A DNA stretch of 54,944 nucleotides, taken from assembly GCA_944323395.1 (NCBI GenBank), contig CALUSI010000015.1:1-54944 (forward strand). Direction: 5' to 3'. The position numbers and the translations under genes are program-made. The notes under the pieces were generated by a model that saw only the letters and a program-made list of their open reading frames with translations, made no database searches and was not told the DNA's origin. This stretch comes from Candidatus Gastranaerophilales bacterium (lineage in GTDB: Bacteria; Cyanobacteriota; Vampirovibrionia; Gastranaerophilales; Gastranaerophilaceae). Of the stretch, positions 8,318 through 17,147 are shown one piece after another. Each line of letters begins with the position of its first letter. Position 1 is the first letter of the stretch.

Positions 8318-9598
8318 CTAATCCTCTTTGCTTTCGGATTCAAATAAAAAGCTGCATAGGTTCATACATTCTTCTTTTGATTTTTTCAATATATTTTGAG
8401 TAAACGAATTATAATCTTGCTGCGCAAAATTACAAGAATCTATAAGATTTTTATATTTCCTTTCTGTTTCTGAATATAATTTTTGAATAATGTCCTGATC
8501 TATAGCCGTATTATATACTTTGCCGACAATACCCTCATCGTCCTTCAAAATATTTTCATCTATATTTGGTATTGTTCCATTAATTATTTGAGAAATATAT
8601 ATTCTATTGTATGAGTTAGTTCTTATCTTATCTGCAATAACACTAAAAATTTCATCATTTAATTCAGAATAAAATTTTGTACATCCGGTTAGATTTAGCC
8701 TTATAAGAAATAACTCACAAGAATTTTTATCTTGATTTGTTATCTTATATAATTCTTCTTCAATTTTTGCTAAAGCATCAGTAGTATCATTAATACCGGA
8801 AATATCAATATTTACATCTTCAAATCGGATTATGTCCACAGAAATAAAACTATTTTTAGTTATTTTATTATTCTCTACTTTTATATATCTTATTCCATGC
8901 GGACCTGTTTCTTTAGTATTTCTTCCTTGAATAGTACCTGCATATTGAATAATATCATCATTTAAAGAAGGAACATGAATATGTCCTAAAGCCCAGTAGT
9001 CATAACCAAAACTTTTTAATTCATTAATATTACAAGGTGCATATGGACTTATTGCGTCTGCATTCAAATCACAATGTAAAAGACCAATGTTAAAAGTATT
9101 GTTATCTGTGACTTTGCTAAAATAATTTAAAGGATTTTCATTCATTTTCTCATCAGAAAAACTTAATGAATGCAAACAAGCAACTTTCTCTCCAATTTTA
9201 TTGTATAAATCGATATCTAAATATTTTGGAGTGTTTAGACCAATAATTTTTATTTTAGAGTCAATATCATAATTAAAAGTATTTTTGTTATAAGAATTAA
9301 CACAATCGTGATTGCCACATATTAAATATACATCAATATCAGCATCAGCAAGTTTTTTTAATCCTTCTTTTAAAGTTAATTTTGATGAAAAATCTTGTTC
9401 GTCTGAATCAAAAGTATCACCTGCAATGAAAACAAAATCGACATTTTTTATAATCGCGTACTCTATTGCATTGTAAAAAGCTTTTTCTACAGCTGTTTTA
9501 TATAGGTTGTTAATTTTTTCGTCATATGCAAATTTCGACAAGCCTGAAAAAGGTCGTCCTAGGTGAATATCAGAAATATGAACAAATGAAAAACTCAT
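8318..9598 (-). CDS. YhaO/SbcD-like metallophosphoesterase DNA nuclease
   Basis: This 426-aa protein carries the Mre11/SbcD calcineurin-like metal motifs in order: HISDIHLGR at the N-terminus, AGDTFDSDEQ, CGNHD, HCDLN, and GHIHV. Upstream of the YhaN-like ATPase it is expected to form a nuclease-ATPase complex on DNA ends. The C-terminal third (about residues 270-426) is not well conserved, as is usual for this group. It starts with ATG at 9598 and no clear Shine-Dalgarno sequence is seen. Confidence 0.85.
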   Translation of the reverse strand: MSFSFVHISDIHLGRPFSGLSKFAYDEKINNLYKTAVEKAFYNAIEYAIIKNVDFVFIAGDTFDSDEQDFSSKLTLKEGLKKLADADIDVYLICGNHDCVNSYNKNTFNYDIDSKIKIIGLNTPKYLDIDLYNKIGEKVACLHSLSFSDEKMNENPLNYFSKVTDNNTFNIGLLHCDLNADAISPYAPCNINELKSFGYDYWALGHIHVPSLNDDIIQYAGTIQGRNTKETGPHGIRYIKVENNKITKNSFISVDIIRFEDVNIDISGINDTTDALAKIEEELYKITNQDKNSCELFLIRLNLTGCTKFYSELNDEIFSVIADKIRTNSYNRIYISQIINGTIPNIDENILKDDEGIVGKVYNTAIDQDIIQKLYSETERKYKNLIDSCNFAQQDYNSFTQNILKKSKEECMNLCSFLFESESKED

Positions 9599-9746
9599 AA
9601 TTTTACAACTTTATATATATAAATGATAAAGATTATTTTCTTTTAAGTCAATTATTTTTGGAGTTCTTAATTTTTTTAATTTTGATTAAAGTTTTTTGCT
9701 TCAATGCCGATTAAGAATAAAAAGTAGTAAAGAAGGAAATATAGTT

Positions 9747-10943
9747 GTGGAAATTAATAATTGTCCAATTAAAGGTAGTAATTTTAATCCGAATGAAATA
9801 AAAACAAAATACGAAAAAGATGATATTGATTTAGAAGATATAAGTATTTTATATACAACTGAAAAGGTTGAGAAGGATAGATCCACATTTAGTGAAACAT
9901 TTAAAGAAGTATCGCTTAATAATTCAGAAGAAGGCGAGAAGTTCTTATCCGGATTAAAAGAAAATAAGGATAGTCTATGTGAAGAATTAGGTCTTACATC
10001 TGAACAATATGACAGTCTTGCTTGCATAGCATTAGCTCTTGCAAGCCAAGAAACAGGTATGGGAGAAGAAACCGGATATGACTCAGAAAATACAGGAATA
10101 GGTAAATTTTTCAGAGGTATAGCTAAAAAATTTGATGTATGGCGCGGTGGTGCTTCTGCTTCCTCTGGACTAACCCAAATGAAAATCTATGATTTTTTAA
10201 ATAGTGATAAATTAACTGATGAACAAAAAGATATACTAAAAAGTCATGGTATCGAGGCAAATAGTGTATCTGATGATAATTTATACAATAATCCCGATAA
10301 GGCAGCTATTGCGACTATGGTTGTTTTAACTTCTATATATGAAAATTATGATAATTATAAAGATGTTTTAAAAACAGAACATGAAAAAATTGGTGAATCT
10401 ATAGCAGAGGATCCAAGCAAACTTGAGGAAATTGAAGCAAGAGGGAATGAGCTCCTTGATAATATTTATGAGATTTATAAAGGAGCTTCGGATAGTCAAA
10501 AAATAGAAATTCGAGAAACTTTTAAACAATGGTTTTTATCAACAAATGGTTCTAAAGTTGGTGATAAAGGTGTTGATGATGAATATAATGAAGAAGTTCA
10601 ATTAAATAAGTTAAATGAGCTTCTTGCTGATAATTCAGCTGATTTTAAATTAGAAGAGGACTCTTTGCATTTTATTAGATATGCCCTAACCGCTGATGGT
10701 CAAGAAATGAATACCGCTGAATATTGTGCTTACGGATGGAATAAAGGTACAGGAGAAACAGGCATGCAATTAGATCGAATGCTTGCTGAAAAAATAGGAA
10801 CAATCCTATACAATCCTGAAGATTTTGATTATGACCAATTTACAACAAACGTTGCAATGTTAGCTGATAAATATGCAGAACAATCGGTAGGCTCTGATGG
10901 TATAGAAACAATAAATGATTCTTTTATTGATGAAAACACATAA
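9747..10943 (+). CDS. Orphan acidic protein, possible lysozyme-like core
   Basis: I do not recognise this family. I prefer the GTG at 9747 because AGAAGG lies at 9731-9736; the frame could open at a TTG at 9696, but nothing supports that start. The product (398 aa) is acidic, has no signal peptide and no obvious membrane segment. The stretch LACIALALASQETGMGEETG followed later by SASSGLTQMKIYDF recalls the Glu-containing helix and 'GLmQi' strand of lytic transglycosylase-like folds. The similarity is weak and is given as a hint only. It is divergent from the YhaO-like gene and convergent with hsp20. Confidence 0.6.
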   Translation: MEINNCPIKGSNFNPNEIKTKYEKDDIDLEDISILYTTEKVEKDRSTFSETFKEVSLNNSEEGEKFLSGLKENKDSLCEELGLTSEQYDSLACIALALASQETGMGEETGYDSENTGIGKFFRGIAKKFDVWRGGASASSGLTQMKIYDFLNSDKLTDEQKDILKSHGIEANSVSDDNLYNNPDKAAIATMVVLTSIYENYDNYKDVLKTEHEKIGESIAEDPSKLEEIEARGNELLDNIYEIYKGASDSQKIEIRETFKQWFLSTNGSKVGDKGVDDEYNEEVQLNKLNELLADNSADFKLEEDSLHFIRYALTADGQEMNTAEYCAYGWNKGTGETGMQLDRMLAEKIGTILYNPEDFDYDQFTTNVAMLADKYAEQSVGSDGIETINDSFIDENT

Positions 10944-10951
10944 AAAGAAAG

Positions 10952-10973
10952 CCTTTATAGAAATCTATAAAGG
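10952..10973 (+). terminator. Hairpin just after the orphan gene
   Basis: A perfect 9-bp stem (CCTTTATAG at 10952-10960, complement at 10965-10973) with loop AAAT begins 8 nt after the stop codon. No T-run follows, so it may stabilise the 3' end and not terminate transcription. A full bidirectional terminator lies 90 nt downstream. Confidence 0.4.
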
Positions 10974-11060
10974 AGTGTTGTTGATGATAAATCAAGTATA
11001 TATTACCATTTTGTAACCTTATTGTCTATAAAAAATAAATTGATTTTAAAGTTAATTTAC

Positions 11061-11099
11061 AAAATAGACCGCTTTTATTAAATAAAAGCGGTCTATTTT
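11061..11099. terminator. Bidirectional terminator between convergent genes
   Basis: A perfect 17-bp stem (AAAATAGACCGCTTTTA at 11061-11077, complement at 11083-11099) with a 5-nt loop has A-rich and T-rich ends. It can therefore act for the orphan gene on the left and for hsp20 on the right. Confidence 0.8.
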
Positions 11100-11113
11100 G
11101 TATGTATTAGTTA

Positions 11114-11569
11114 TTAGTTAATTGTTAGTTTTTTTCTTGATTCTTTTTCTAATGCACGTTTAGGAAGAATTATTTCCAAAATTCCGTTTTCTAATTTAGC
11201 TTCAGTTTTTTCTGTATCAATTTCTTCATTGAAATATACGGTTCTTGAAAATTCCCCATATCTGAATTCAGATTTTTTATAAGATTTTTCTTCCTCGTTT
11301 TTTTCTTCTTTTTTGTGAGCATTAATCGAAATGTAGTTTTTATCGATATCAATATCTAAATCTTCTTTTTTGATACCAGGTAATTCTGCTTTTACAACAT
11401 AATTTTTACCTTTGTCTTCCATTTCTATTGGCATCGATAATTTATCCATTTCTTCCCAATAGGCAGCTTCAGGGAAATAGCTGTCAAAGTGCCTGTTTAA
11501 CAATGAACTAATTTCATCATTCACTGTTCTTATAAAATTGTCCGGCGTTTTTTTAACTAAGAATCTCAT
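11114..11569 (-). CDS. Small heat shock protein Hsp20 (alpha-crystallin family)
   Basis: This is a 151-aa ATP-independent holdase. The alpha-crystallin domain spans about residues 45-150, with the typical VKAELPGIKKEDLDIDID strands, a charged loop (HKKEEKNEEEKSYKKSEF) and the closing GILEIILPKR motif. No I-x-I anchor follows, as the protein ends KKLTIN. The start is supported by AAAGGAG upstream of the ATG. It is a monocistronic gene with the shared terminator downstream. Confidence 0.93.
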   Translation of the reverse strand: MRFLVKKTPDNFIRTVNDEISSLLNRHFDSYFPEAAYWEEMDKLSMPIEMEDKGKNYVVKAELPGIKKEDLDIDIDKNYISINAHKKEEKNEEEKSYKKSEFRYGEFSRTVYFNEEIDTEKTEAKLENGILEIILPKRALEKESRKKLTIN

Positions 11570-11850
11570 AATCTATCTCCTTTCGATTTCTTACTTGCTA
11601 CATTTATATTATTTATCTGTTTTGCAAAAATCTTTTATTTTTAACAAAAAAATAACAATCAAAAACTAAAATAAAATATATATTCTGTTTATAGGTTTAA
11701 TTATCTTGAATTTGATAATTTTATTTTTTTTATAGTTATTAACAAAATATTAATTATTAATATATTAAATAAATAAGAGTGGAAAATTAATCTTAAAAAC
11801 AATCCATAAAGCGATTAAAAATTAATATTGAAAATGCTAATCTTCAGATT
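11570..11850. other. Very AT-rich divergent intergenic region
   Basis: These 281 bp separate hsp20 (minus) from the photolyase (plus). They hold the hsp20 ribosome site and presumably both promoters, although no clear -35/-10 pair stands out. A short hairpin (AATTATC at 11699-11705, GATAATT at 11714-11720) followed by a T-run looks like a terminator but has no gene to terminate. No reading frame is supported. Confidence 0.5.
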
Positions 11851-13053
11851 ATGCCAAGAGTTAAAAAAAATACATTATTAAACTACATACCTGAAAGATT
11901 TGATATAGAAGAAAATGTTAAAGAAGAACGTATTTTTCAATACAATAAAAATCATATTAAAAACGGTGATATTGTTTATTTGATGACAAGAGAATTAAGG
12001 TTAAAAGATAACTTTGCTTTTAATTTTGCTCTTCAAAAAGCAGAGAAATTAAATAAACAACTAAAAATTATTCATTTATATCAAAAATTTGAAAATAAAA
12101 ATAAACAGTTTTTTTATAATAATCAAATAAAAGAATTAAAAAAAAGTTTAGCAGAATATGATTTTAATATTGCAGATAGCATAAATAATCTTTCAATTGG
12201 TCTATTAATAATAGATTTTAATCCTATAGATAATAAAGATTATTTAAAAAATATCCATTGTAAAATATTTGAAATAGATTCACATAACATAATTCCTTCT
12301 CGCTTTGTTTCGACTAAACAAGAATATAATGCTGCAACTTTTAGGCGAAAAGTATATTTTAATATTTATAATTTTCTTAATGAATTCCCTAAAATTAATT
12401 CTTTTAAGACACAAGCAGATATAGAACTTGAAAATTTTATAAATAATAGACTTGATTTCTATTCAGAATATAAAAATTTGCCGCAAAAAGATATAACTTC
12501 AAATTTATCAAAATATCTGAATCTTGGTTTTATATCACCACAAAGAATAGCAATTGAAGTTATAAAATCTAACACTTCTATAGAAAACAAAGAAAGTTTC
12601 CTTGAAGAACTAATAATAAGAAAAGAACTTTCTGATAACTATTGTTTATACTGTAAAAACTATAAATCTATGGAGTGTATACCAAATTGGGTAAAAGAAA
12701 CACTAAAAAAACATGAAAATGATTATAGAGAATTTCTTTATACTCAAAAAGAATTAGAAGAAGCAAAAACACACGATTATTTATGGAACTATTCTTAAAA
12801 ACAGCTCATAGAAACAGGGAAAATCCATGGGTATTTAAGAATGTACTGGGCAAAAAAAATTCTTGAATGGACAAAGACAAATAAAGAAGCTTTAGAAATT
12901 GCTATATATTTGAATGATAAATATGCTTATGATGCTCCATCATCAAATGGTTATACAAATATTTTATGGGCACTTGCAGGCTTACATGATAGACCTTTTG
13001 CAGAACATCCTATTTCTGGAAAAATACGTATTATTAAAGGAAAAAAGTTATAA
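11851..13053 (+). pseudogene. Class II photolyase interrupted by one in-frame stop
   Basis: Both parts lie in the same frame and together match a class II CPD photolyase: DIVYLMTRELRLKDN, EIDSHNIIPSRFVSTKQEY, SNLSKYLNLGFISPQR, FLEELIIRKELSDNYC, THDYLWN, then HGYLRMYWAKKILEW and GKIRII. A TAA at 12796-12798 falls where the family has 'WNaaQ.Q'; the codon is probably a mutated Gln (CAA to TAA). Downstream sequence is intact, so the change is recent, a sequencing error, or recoded. The 315-aa product alone would lack the C-terminal FAD and electron-transfer region. No ribosome site is evident. Confidence 0.85.
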
Positions 13054-13213
13054 AAGTACAATAAAATTAGCTATTAAAATATTTTTATATACAAACTAAA
13101 TTTTTTAAGTTTAAAAAAGATAATTATTTACATATTTGTCTTGATTATAATATTATAATTTAATGCTGAAGGTTTGAAATCCATATATTCAAAATATAGG
13201 AGTTAACAATAAT

Positions 13214-14647
13214 ATGTCATTTAGTTCAATTGAGTACTTATTTTTATTTATTCCAACAGTATTTATAGTATACTTTCTTTTAAATAAATTAAAACTATAT
13301 TCTTGGGCTAAAATTTTTTTATTGTTAGCGTCTCTTTTTTTCTATGGGGCATATAAATGGGAATATGTAAATATTATTATTGTTTCTATTTTCTTTAATT
13401 ATTGTGTTAGTAAAGTTTTTAAATTTAATATTGAAAAATCCTATAAAAAACCTTTTCTTATATTTGCAATTATTGGAAATCTTCTTATGCTTTTTTTCTT
13501 TAAATATTTTAATTCTCTAGTTGAAATATTAAATTCATATTCACATAGTTACATTGATACTTTTCAGATAATTTTTCCTATAGGTATAAGTTTTTATACA
13601 TTACAGCAAATATCTTATATTGTTGATTGCTATAATGGAAAACTAAAAGAATATAATTTAGTTGATTATGCATTATTTATATGTTTTTTTCCTCAGCTTA
13701 TAGCTGGTCCTATAGTTCGTCATCAAGAGATAATTCCTCAATTTAATAATCCAAAAAATAGAATAATAAATCAGAAAAATATCTTTATAGGAATATTTTT
13801 GATTACGGTTGGATTATTAAAAAAAACAGTTTTTGCAGATGAATTTGCCTCTTTTATTGACTATATTGTTTCTAACGAAATTTATACTGATTTCTATATT
13901 AGTTGGTTACTTAGTATTACAAAAACACTACAAGTATATTTTGATTTTTCCGGTTACTGTGATATTGCACTTGGCTCTGCTTCTTTATTTAATATTAGTT
14001 TGCCTTGGAACTTTAACTCCCCATTTCAATCAAAAAATATTAGTGAGTTTTGGAAGAAATATAATATGACATTGATTCGTTTTTTAAAAGATTATGTATA
14101 TAAACCTTTAGGTGGTAATAAAAACGGAAATTTAAAAACATTCAGAAACATATTAATTATGTTTACACTTTCAGGTATTTGGATGGGTGTTAACATCGTT
14201 TCTGTTTTATATGGATTATTGCATGGTATATACATATGTATAAATAAATTATGGAATAAAATAAATGTTAAAATGCCCAACTATATTGCAGTATTTATAA
14301 CATTTTTATCTATATTATTCACAGCTCCTTTCTTATTTGAAAAAAATATTGAAAATGCTTTTACAATAATAAAGTCAATGTTGTCTATTGATGCAACTTA
14401 TACTCATTTCGTTATTGAGAAAGGTTCAATCTATTTTATGTTAACGCCTCCACATAAAGCACAAATAAATTTATATATTTTCTTTTTAGCATTCATAATA
14501 ATCTTTTTCTTTAAAAATTCTAGTAAGCTAGCAATATTGTATTCTAAAAAGAATAATTTATTTTATACATTTATATTAGCCATAATTTTTATGTATGCAG
14601 TACTTTGTATAACCAAAACTACAAGCTTTATATATTTTGTATTTTAA
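13214..14647 (+). CDS. MBOAT-family membrane O-acyltransferase (AlgI-like) with altered catalytic residue
   Basis: This 477-aa multi-pass membrane protein has the AlgI/PatA pattern: IFPIGISFYTLQQISYIVDC, FFPQLIAGPIVRH, FDFSGYCDIALGSASLF, then SEFWKKYNMTLIRFLKDYVY with KPLGGNKNG. These enzymes move acetyl groups across the membrane to a partner that acylates polysaccharides. The 'LGGLWHGA' motif with the invariant MBOAT histidine reads LSGIWMGV here (Met), and the usual 'RRWH' position is KKYN (Asn). Activity is therefore uncertain. Ribosome site AGGAG precedes the ATG. The SGNH-like gene follows after 22 nt. Confidence 0.85.
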   Translation: MSFSSIEYLFLFIPTVFIVYFLLNKLKLYSWAKIFLLLASLFFYGAYKWEYVNIIIVSIFFNYCVSKVFKFNIEKSYKKPFLIFAIIGNLLMLFFFKYFNSLVEILNSYSHSYIDTFQIIFPIGISFYTLQQISYIVDCYNGKLKEYNLVDYALFICFFPQLIAGPIVRHQEIIPQFNNPKNRIINQKNIFIGIFLITVGLLKKTVFADEFASFIDYIVSNEIYTDFYISWLLSITKTLQVYFDFSGYCDIALGSASLFNISLPWNFNSPFQSKNISEFWKKYNMTLIRFLKDYVYKPLGGNKNGNLKTFRNILIMFTLSGIWMGVNIVSVLYGLLHGIYICINKLWNKINVKMPNYIAVFITFLSILFTAPFLFEKNIENAFTIIKSMLSIDATYTHFVIEKGSIYFMLTPPHKAQINLYIFFLAFIIIFFFKNSSKLAILYSKKNNLFYTFILAIIFMYAVLCITKTTSFIYFVF

Positions 14648-14669
14648 TGAAAAAAGAAAGAAGTATTAA

Positions 14670-15896
14670 ATGTCAAAAATAAATAAAAAAAATAAATATA
14701 ATTACAATAATATATTTTTTTTAATCTTTATTTTCCTAATATTCCTTACTATTTTATCATTTAACTATCTAATGGATCCATATAAAATTTTTAATAATAA
14801 AACAAGAAAAATGAATAATACGGAAGCTTTTATAGACAACAGTTTGCCATATATATATATGGAGGCTTATAAAGATGTAAAAACTAAGAACGTTATAATT
14901 GGTGGTTCTGATGCTGAAACATTATTCTTTTGTAGGCTTAATGATTACTTTTATAATGGTATTTATCTTAAACATAAAGTATTAAAAATAAAGAATTACT
15001 ATAAAGTATTAAAAAGATATCTAGAACTCCATCCAGAAACGGAAATTGTTATACTTGTTATTAATTATGCTTCATTTTTCTCTCATAACAACGATATTCC
15101 GGATTATAATCACACAAAAACACTACAAGACATGCTTTATCCTTTATTTTCTATCGACGCTTCAAAGGAGAGTTTTAATATTCTCAAGTATAAAATTACA
15201 TCTTTATTTTACAAAAACGAATACAAAGAAAAAACTAATGAAGTTGTTACTTGGTTCAATCCTTATAACACACCATCATATAAATTTGATAAATTGCAAG
15301 AGAAAGAAAACAATGAAGACCTTTTATATTTTGATAAAGTAATTAATTTATTAAAAGAAAAAAATATTAAATATTACATTTTAATTCCTCCATATAATTC
15401 AATGGTTTTAAAAATTATTAATTCAAATGAAAGATATGCAAATGAAATTAATAGAATAAAAAGACATATGACATATATTGCAAGTAATATATATGATAGT
15501 GCATTTATAAACAAACATACAAAAGCCAATCTTTTACAAGACAATTTTCTACATATATATGGTGGTGACCATCCAAATTACATCTTTGGAATAAAATTTT
15601 TCAAAGTTTTTTTTGATGAAAAAAATGCAGACAAAGACTTTTATAGAATACTTACGAAAGAAAATATTGAAGAACAATTAAATAGACAAAATAAAGAAAT
15701 TAAAAATTATACACAGCAAACAGAGAAAGACTATGAAAAATTTTTTAACTTACCAGAGGTTAGAAATCATATAATTCCCCCTTGGACTCACGTATATGAG
15801 TATACAAAAAACGATCTTCCTAAAGAATACAAAAAAGAATTAGACTATATGGATAATTATATAGATAAATATAAAATTAATAACAATCTATTATAA
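14670..15896 (+). CDS. Membrane-anchored SGNH/DltD-like partner of the MBOAT protein
   Basis: This 408-aa protein has one N-terminal membrane segment (about residues 15-33, IFFLIFIFLIFLTILSF) followed by a likely extracytoplasmic domain. After it come MDPYKIF and IIGGSDAET (candidate nucleophile Ser), then a C-terminal GGDHPNYIFG (candidate Asp-His). The topology and the position 22 nt after the MBOAT gene match the two-component O-acyltransferases (AlgI with AlgJ/X, DltB with DltD). The C-terminal tail (about residues 325-408) is charged and not recognised. The role is inferred mainly from the pairing. Confidence 0.6.
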   Translation: MSKINKKNKYNYNNIFFLIFIFLIFLTILSFNYLMDPYKIFNNKTRKMNNTEAFIDNSLPYIYMEAYKDVKTKNVIIGGSDAETLFFCRLNDYFYNGIYLKHKVLKIKNYYKVLKRYLELHPETEIVILVINYASFFSHNNDIPDYNHTKTLQDMLYPLFSIDASKESFNILKYKITSLFYKNEYKEKTNEVVTWFNPYNTPSYKFDKLQEKENNEDLLYFDKVINLLKEKNIKYYILIPPYNSMVLKIINSNERYANEINRIKRHMTYIASNIYDSAFINKHTKANLLQDNFLHIYGGDHPNYIFGIKFFKVFFDEKNADKDFYRILTKENIEEQLNRQNKEIKNYTQQTEKDYEKFFNLPEVRNHIIPPWTHVYEYTKNDLPKEYKKELDYMDNYIDKYKINNNLL

Positions 15897-15916
15897 AAAA
15901 TTTTAAAGAATATAAC

Positions 15917-15945
15917 AAAAAAAAAGACGAAATCAACGTTTCGTC
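15917..15945 (-). terminator. Terminator of the minus-strand orphan gene
   Basis: GACGAAA (15926-15932) and TTTCGTC (15939-15945) form a 7-bp stem with a 6-nt loop. On the minus strand a run of nine T follows. It lies 25 nt beyond the stop of the 176-aa gene. Confidence 0.65.
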
Positions 15946-15970
15946 TCGGAAAAACAAGTAACAATGTATA

Positions 15971-16501
15971 TTAGGCAAAAATATTTATAGAATTTGTAAA
16001 GATTGAATCAGCTTCTTCTTTCTCTGCTTTTTGTTCAGCGGGCATGTAAAATGAAAACGGATTAGAACCTCTTTTATCTTTATTCATATTTTTGGTTTCA
16101 GAAACTTGAGAAGAAGCTAAAACTATTTGATCTTCAGGTGCTTTCTGGGTATTTTCAACAGAGAAAGCAGCTTGACCGTTATTCTCTTTAGAAGTAAATA
16201 AGCTTTGTGCAGCTTGTGCATTCAAATATTGAACATTAGCATTGAATGTTGTACTTAGATTAACACCGAAATCAGTAGCAGCTTTTGAAGCTTGGAGTGC
16301 AACTTCTCCGTTTGTTCTTGCGGAATACAAATCAGTACCAATGTTTACTCTGTTAAATTTAGATAAGTCTAATTTAGAAACATCTACTGTTTGATTATTA
16401 TTCGGATTTAAGATTTGTTCAGTAACACGTGCTAGTGCTTGACTATCAATGATAGGTCTGGCAGAATTTGCACCATATAATGAACCCACATTTAATCCCA
16501 T
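15971..16501 (-). CDS. Orphan 176-aa Asn/Ala/Ser-rich protein
   Basis: I do not recognise this family. The ATG at 16501 has AAAAGG just upstream and is preferred over a TTG six codons earlier. The protein begins MGLNVGSLYGANSARP, is rich in Asn, Ala, Ser and Gln, has no signal peptide or membrane segment, and ends in a charged, probably disordered tail with KDKRGSNPFSFY. The composition recalls secreted or surface-appendage proteins but nothing proves this. It is monocistronic, divergent from rplS, and has its own terminator. Confidence 0.6.
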   Translation of the reverse strand: MGLNVGSLYGANSARPIIDSQALARVTEQILNPNNNQTVDVSKLDLSKFNRVNIGTDLYSARTNGEVALQASKAATDFGVNLSTTFNANVQYLNAQAAQSLFTSKENNGQAAFSVENTQKAPEDQIVLASSQVSETKNMNKDKRGSNPFSFYMPAEQKAEKEEADSIFTNSINIFA

Positions 16502-16700
16502 TTTTTGCCTTTTCTCCAATAACTTATGTTTTTGTTATCGGCGATAAAAAATCAAAACTTTAATGACAAGTAAGTATTTATTAATATTTGTTAACAGTTT
16601 GTTGATTAATTTCTTGCAAAATTGAAAAAAGTGCTTGAAGAAAAAACATGTTTTAAATATTATATAGTAACGTATAAATACAATGCAAAGGAATGTAGTC

Positions 16701-17054
16701 ATGAACCCTATAGTAGAAAATTTAGGAAAAAAATATTTAGATAAAGAATTACCGGAATTAAACCCTGGAGACACAGTTAGAGTTTCTGTAAGAATTGTTG
16801 AAGGTAACAAAGAAAGAACACAGGCTTTTGAAGGTACAATTCTTAAGAAAAGAGGAAGTGGAATAGGCAAAACTATTACAGTAAGAAAGATTTTTCAAGG
16901 CGTAGGCGTTGAACGTGTTTTCCCTGTATATTCTCCACGTGTAGAAAAAATCACTGTTGTAAGACGCGGTGATGTTAAACGTGCTAAGTTGTATTACTTA
17001 AGAGAACGCTCTGGTAAAGCAACTCGTATTAGAGAAAAAATCGAAAAAAAATAG
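16701..17054 (+). CDS. rplS: 50S ribosomal protein L19
   Basis: This 117-aa protein matches bacterial L19 along its length: [60 protein letters not shown], and the end [21 protein letters not shown]19 sits at the 30S-50S interface. The ATG at 16701 is preferred over one at 16683 because AAAGGA lies 8 nt upstream and the length then equals the family norm. It precedes rbgA, a 50S assembly factor, but a terminator-like hairpin lies between them. Confidence 0.97.
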   Translation: MNPIVENLGKKYLDKELPELNPGDTVRVSVRIVEGNKERTQAFEGTILKKRGSGIGKTITVRKIFQGVGVERVFPVYSPRVEKITVVRRGDVKRAKLYYLRERSGKATRIREKIEKK

Positions 17055-17072
17055 ATTAGGAATATAGAAAAC

Positions 17073-17116
17073 ATAAAAGCCATAGTCATTGTTTATACTT
17101 TGAGTATGGCTTTTAT
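17073..17116 (+). terminator. Terminator-like hairpin after rplS
   Basis: A perfect 12-bp stem (ATAAAAGCCATA at 17073-17084, complement at 17105-17116) with a 20-nt loop and a T-rich 3' arm. It may end or attenuate rplS transcription before rbgA. Confidence 0.55.
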
Positions 17117-17147
17117 ATTATCAGAATAAATTAAATAAGAGGTTAAA

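Noticed and set aside
9696-9746. TTG start at 9696 for the orphan gene
   Set aside because: No ribosome site precedes it, whereas AGAAGG is well placed for the GTG at 9747.
11699-11731. Terminator-like hairpin in the hsp20-photolyase intergenic region
   Set aside because: The stem is only 7 bp and A/T-rich, and there is no gene or promoter upstream whose transcript it would end. It could be chance in AT-rich DNA.
12841-13053. Separate 70-aa gene starting MYWAKKILEW
   Set aside because: It is the C-terminal part of the photolyase in the same frame; its Met is the conserved internal Met of that family, with no ribosome site.
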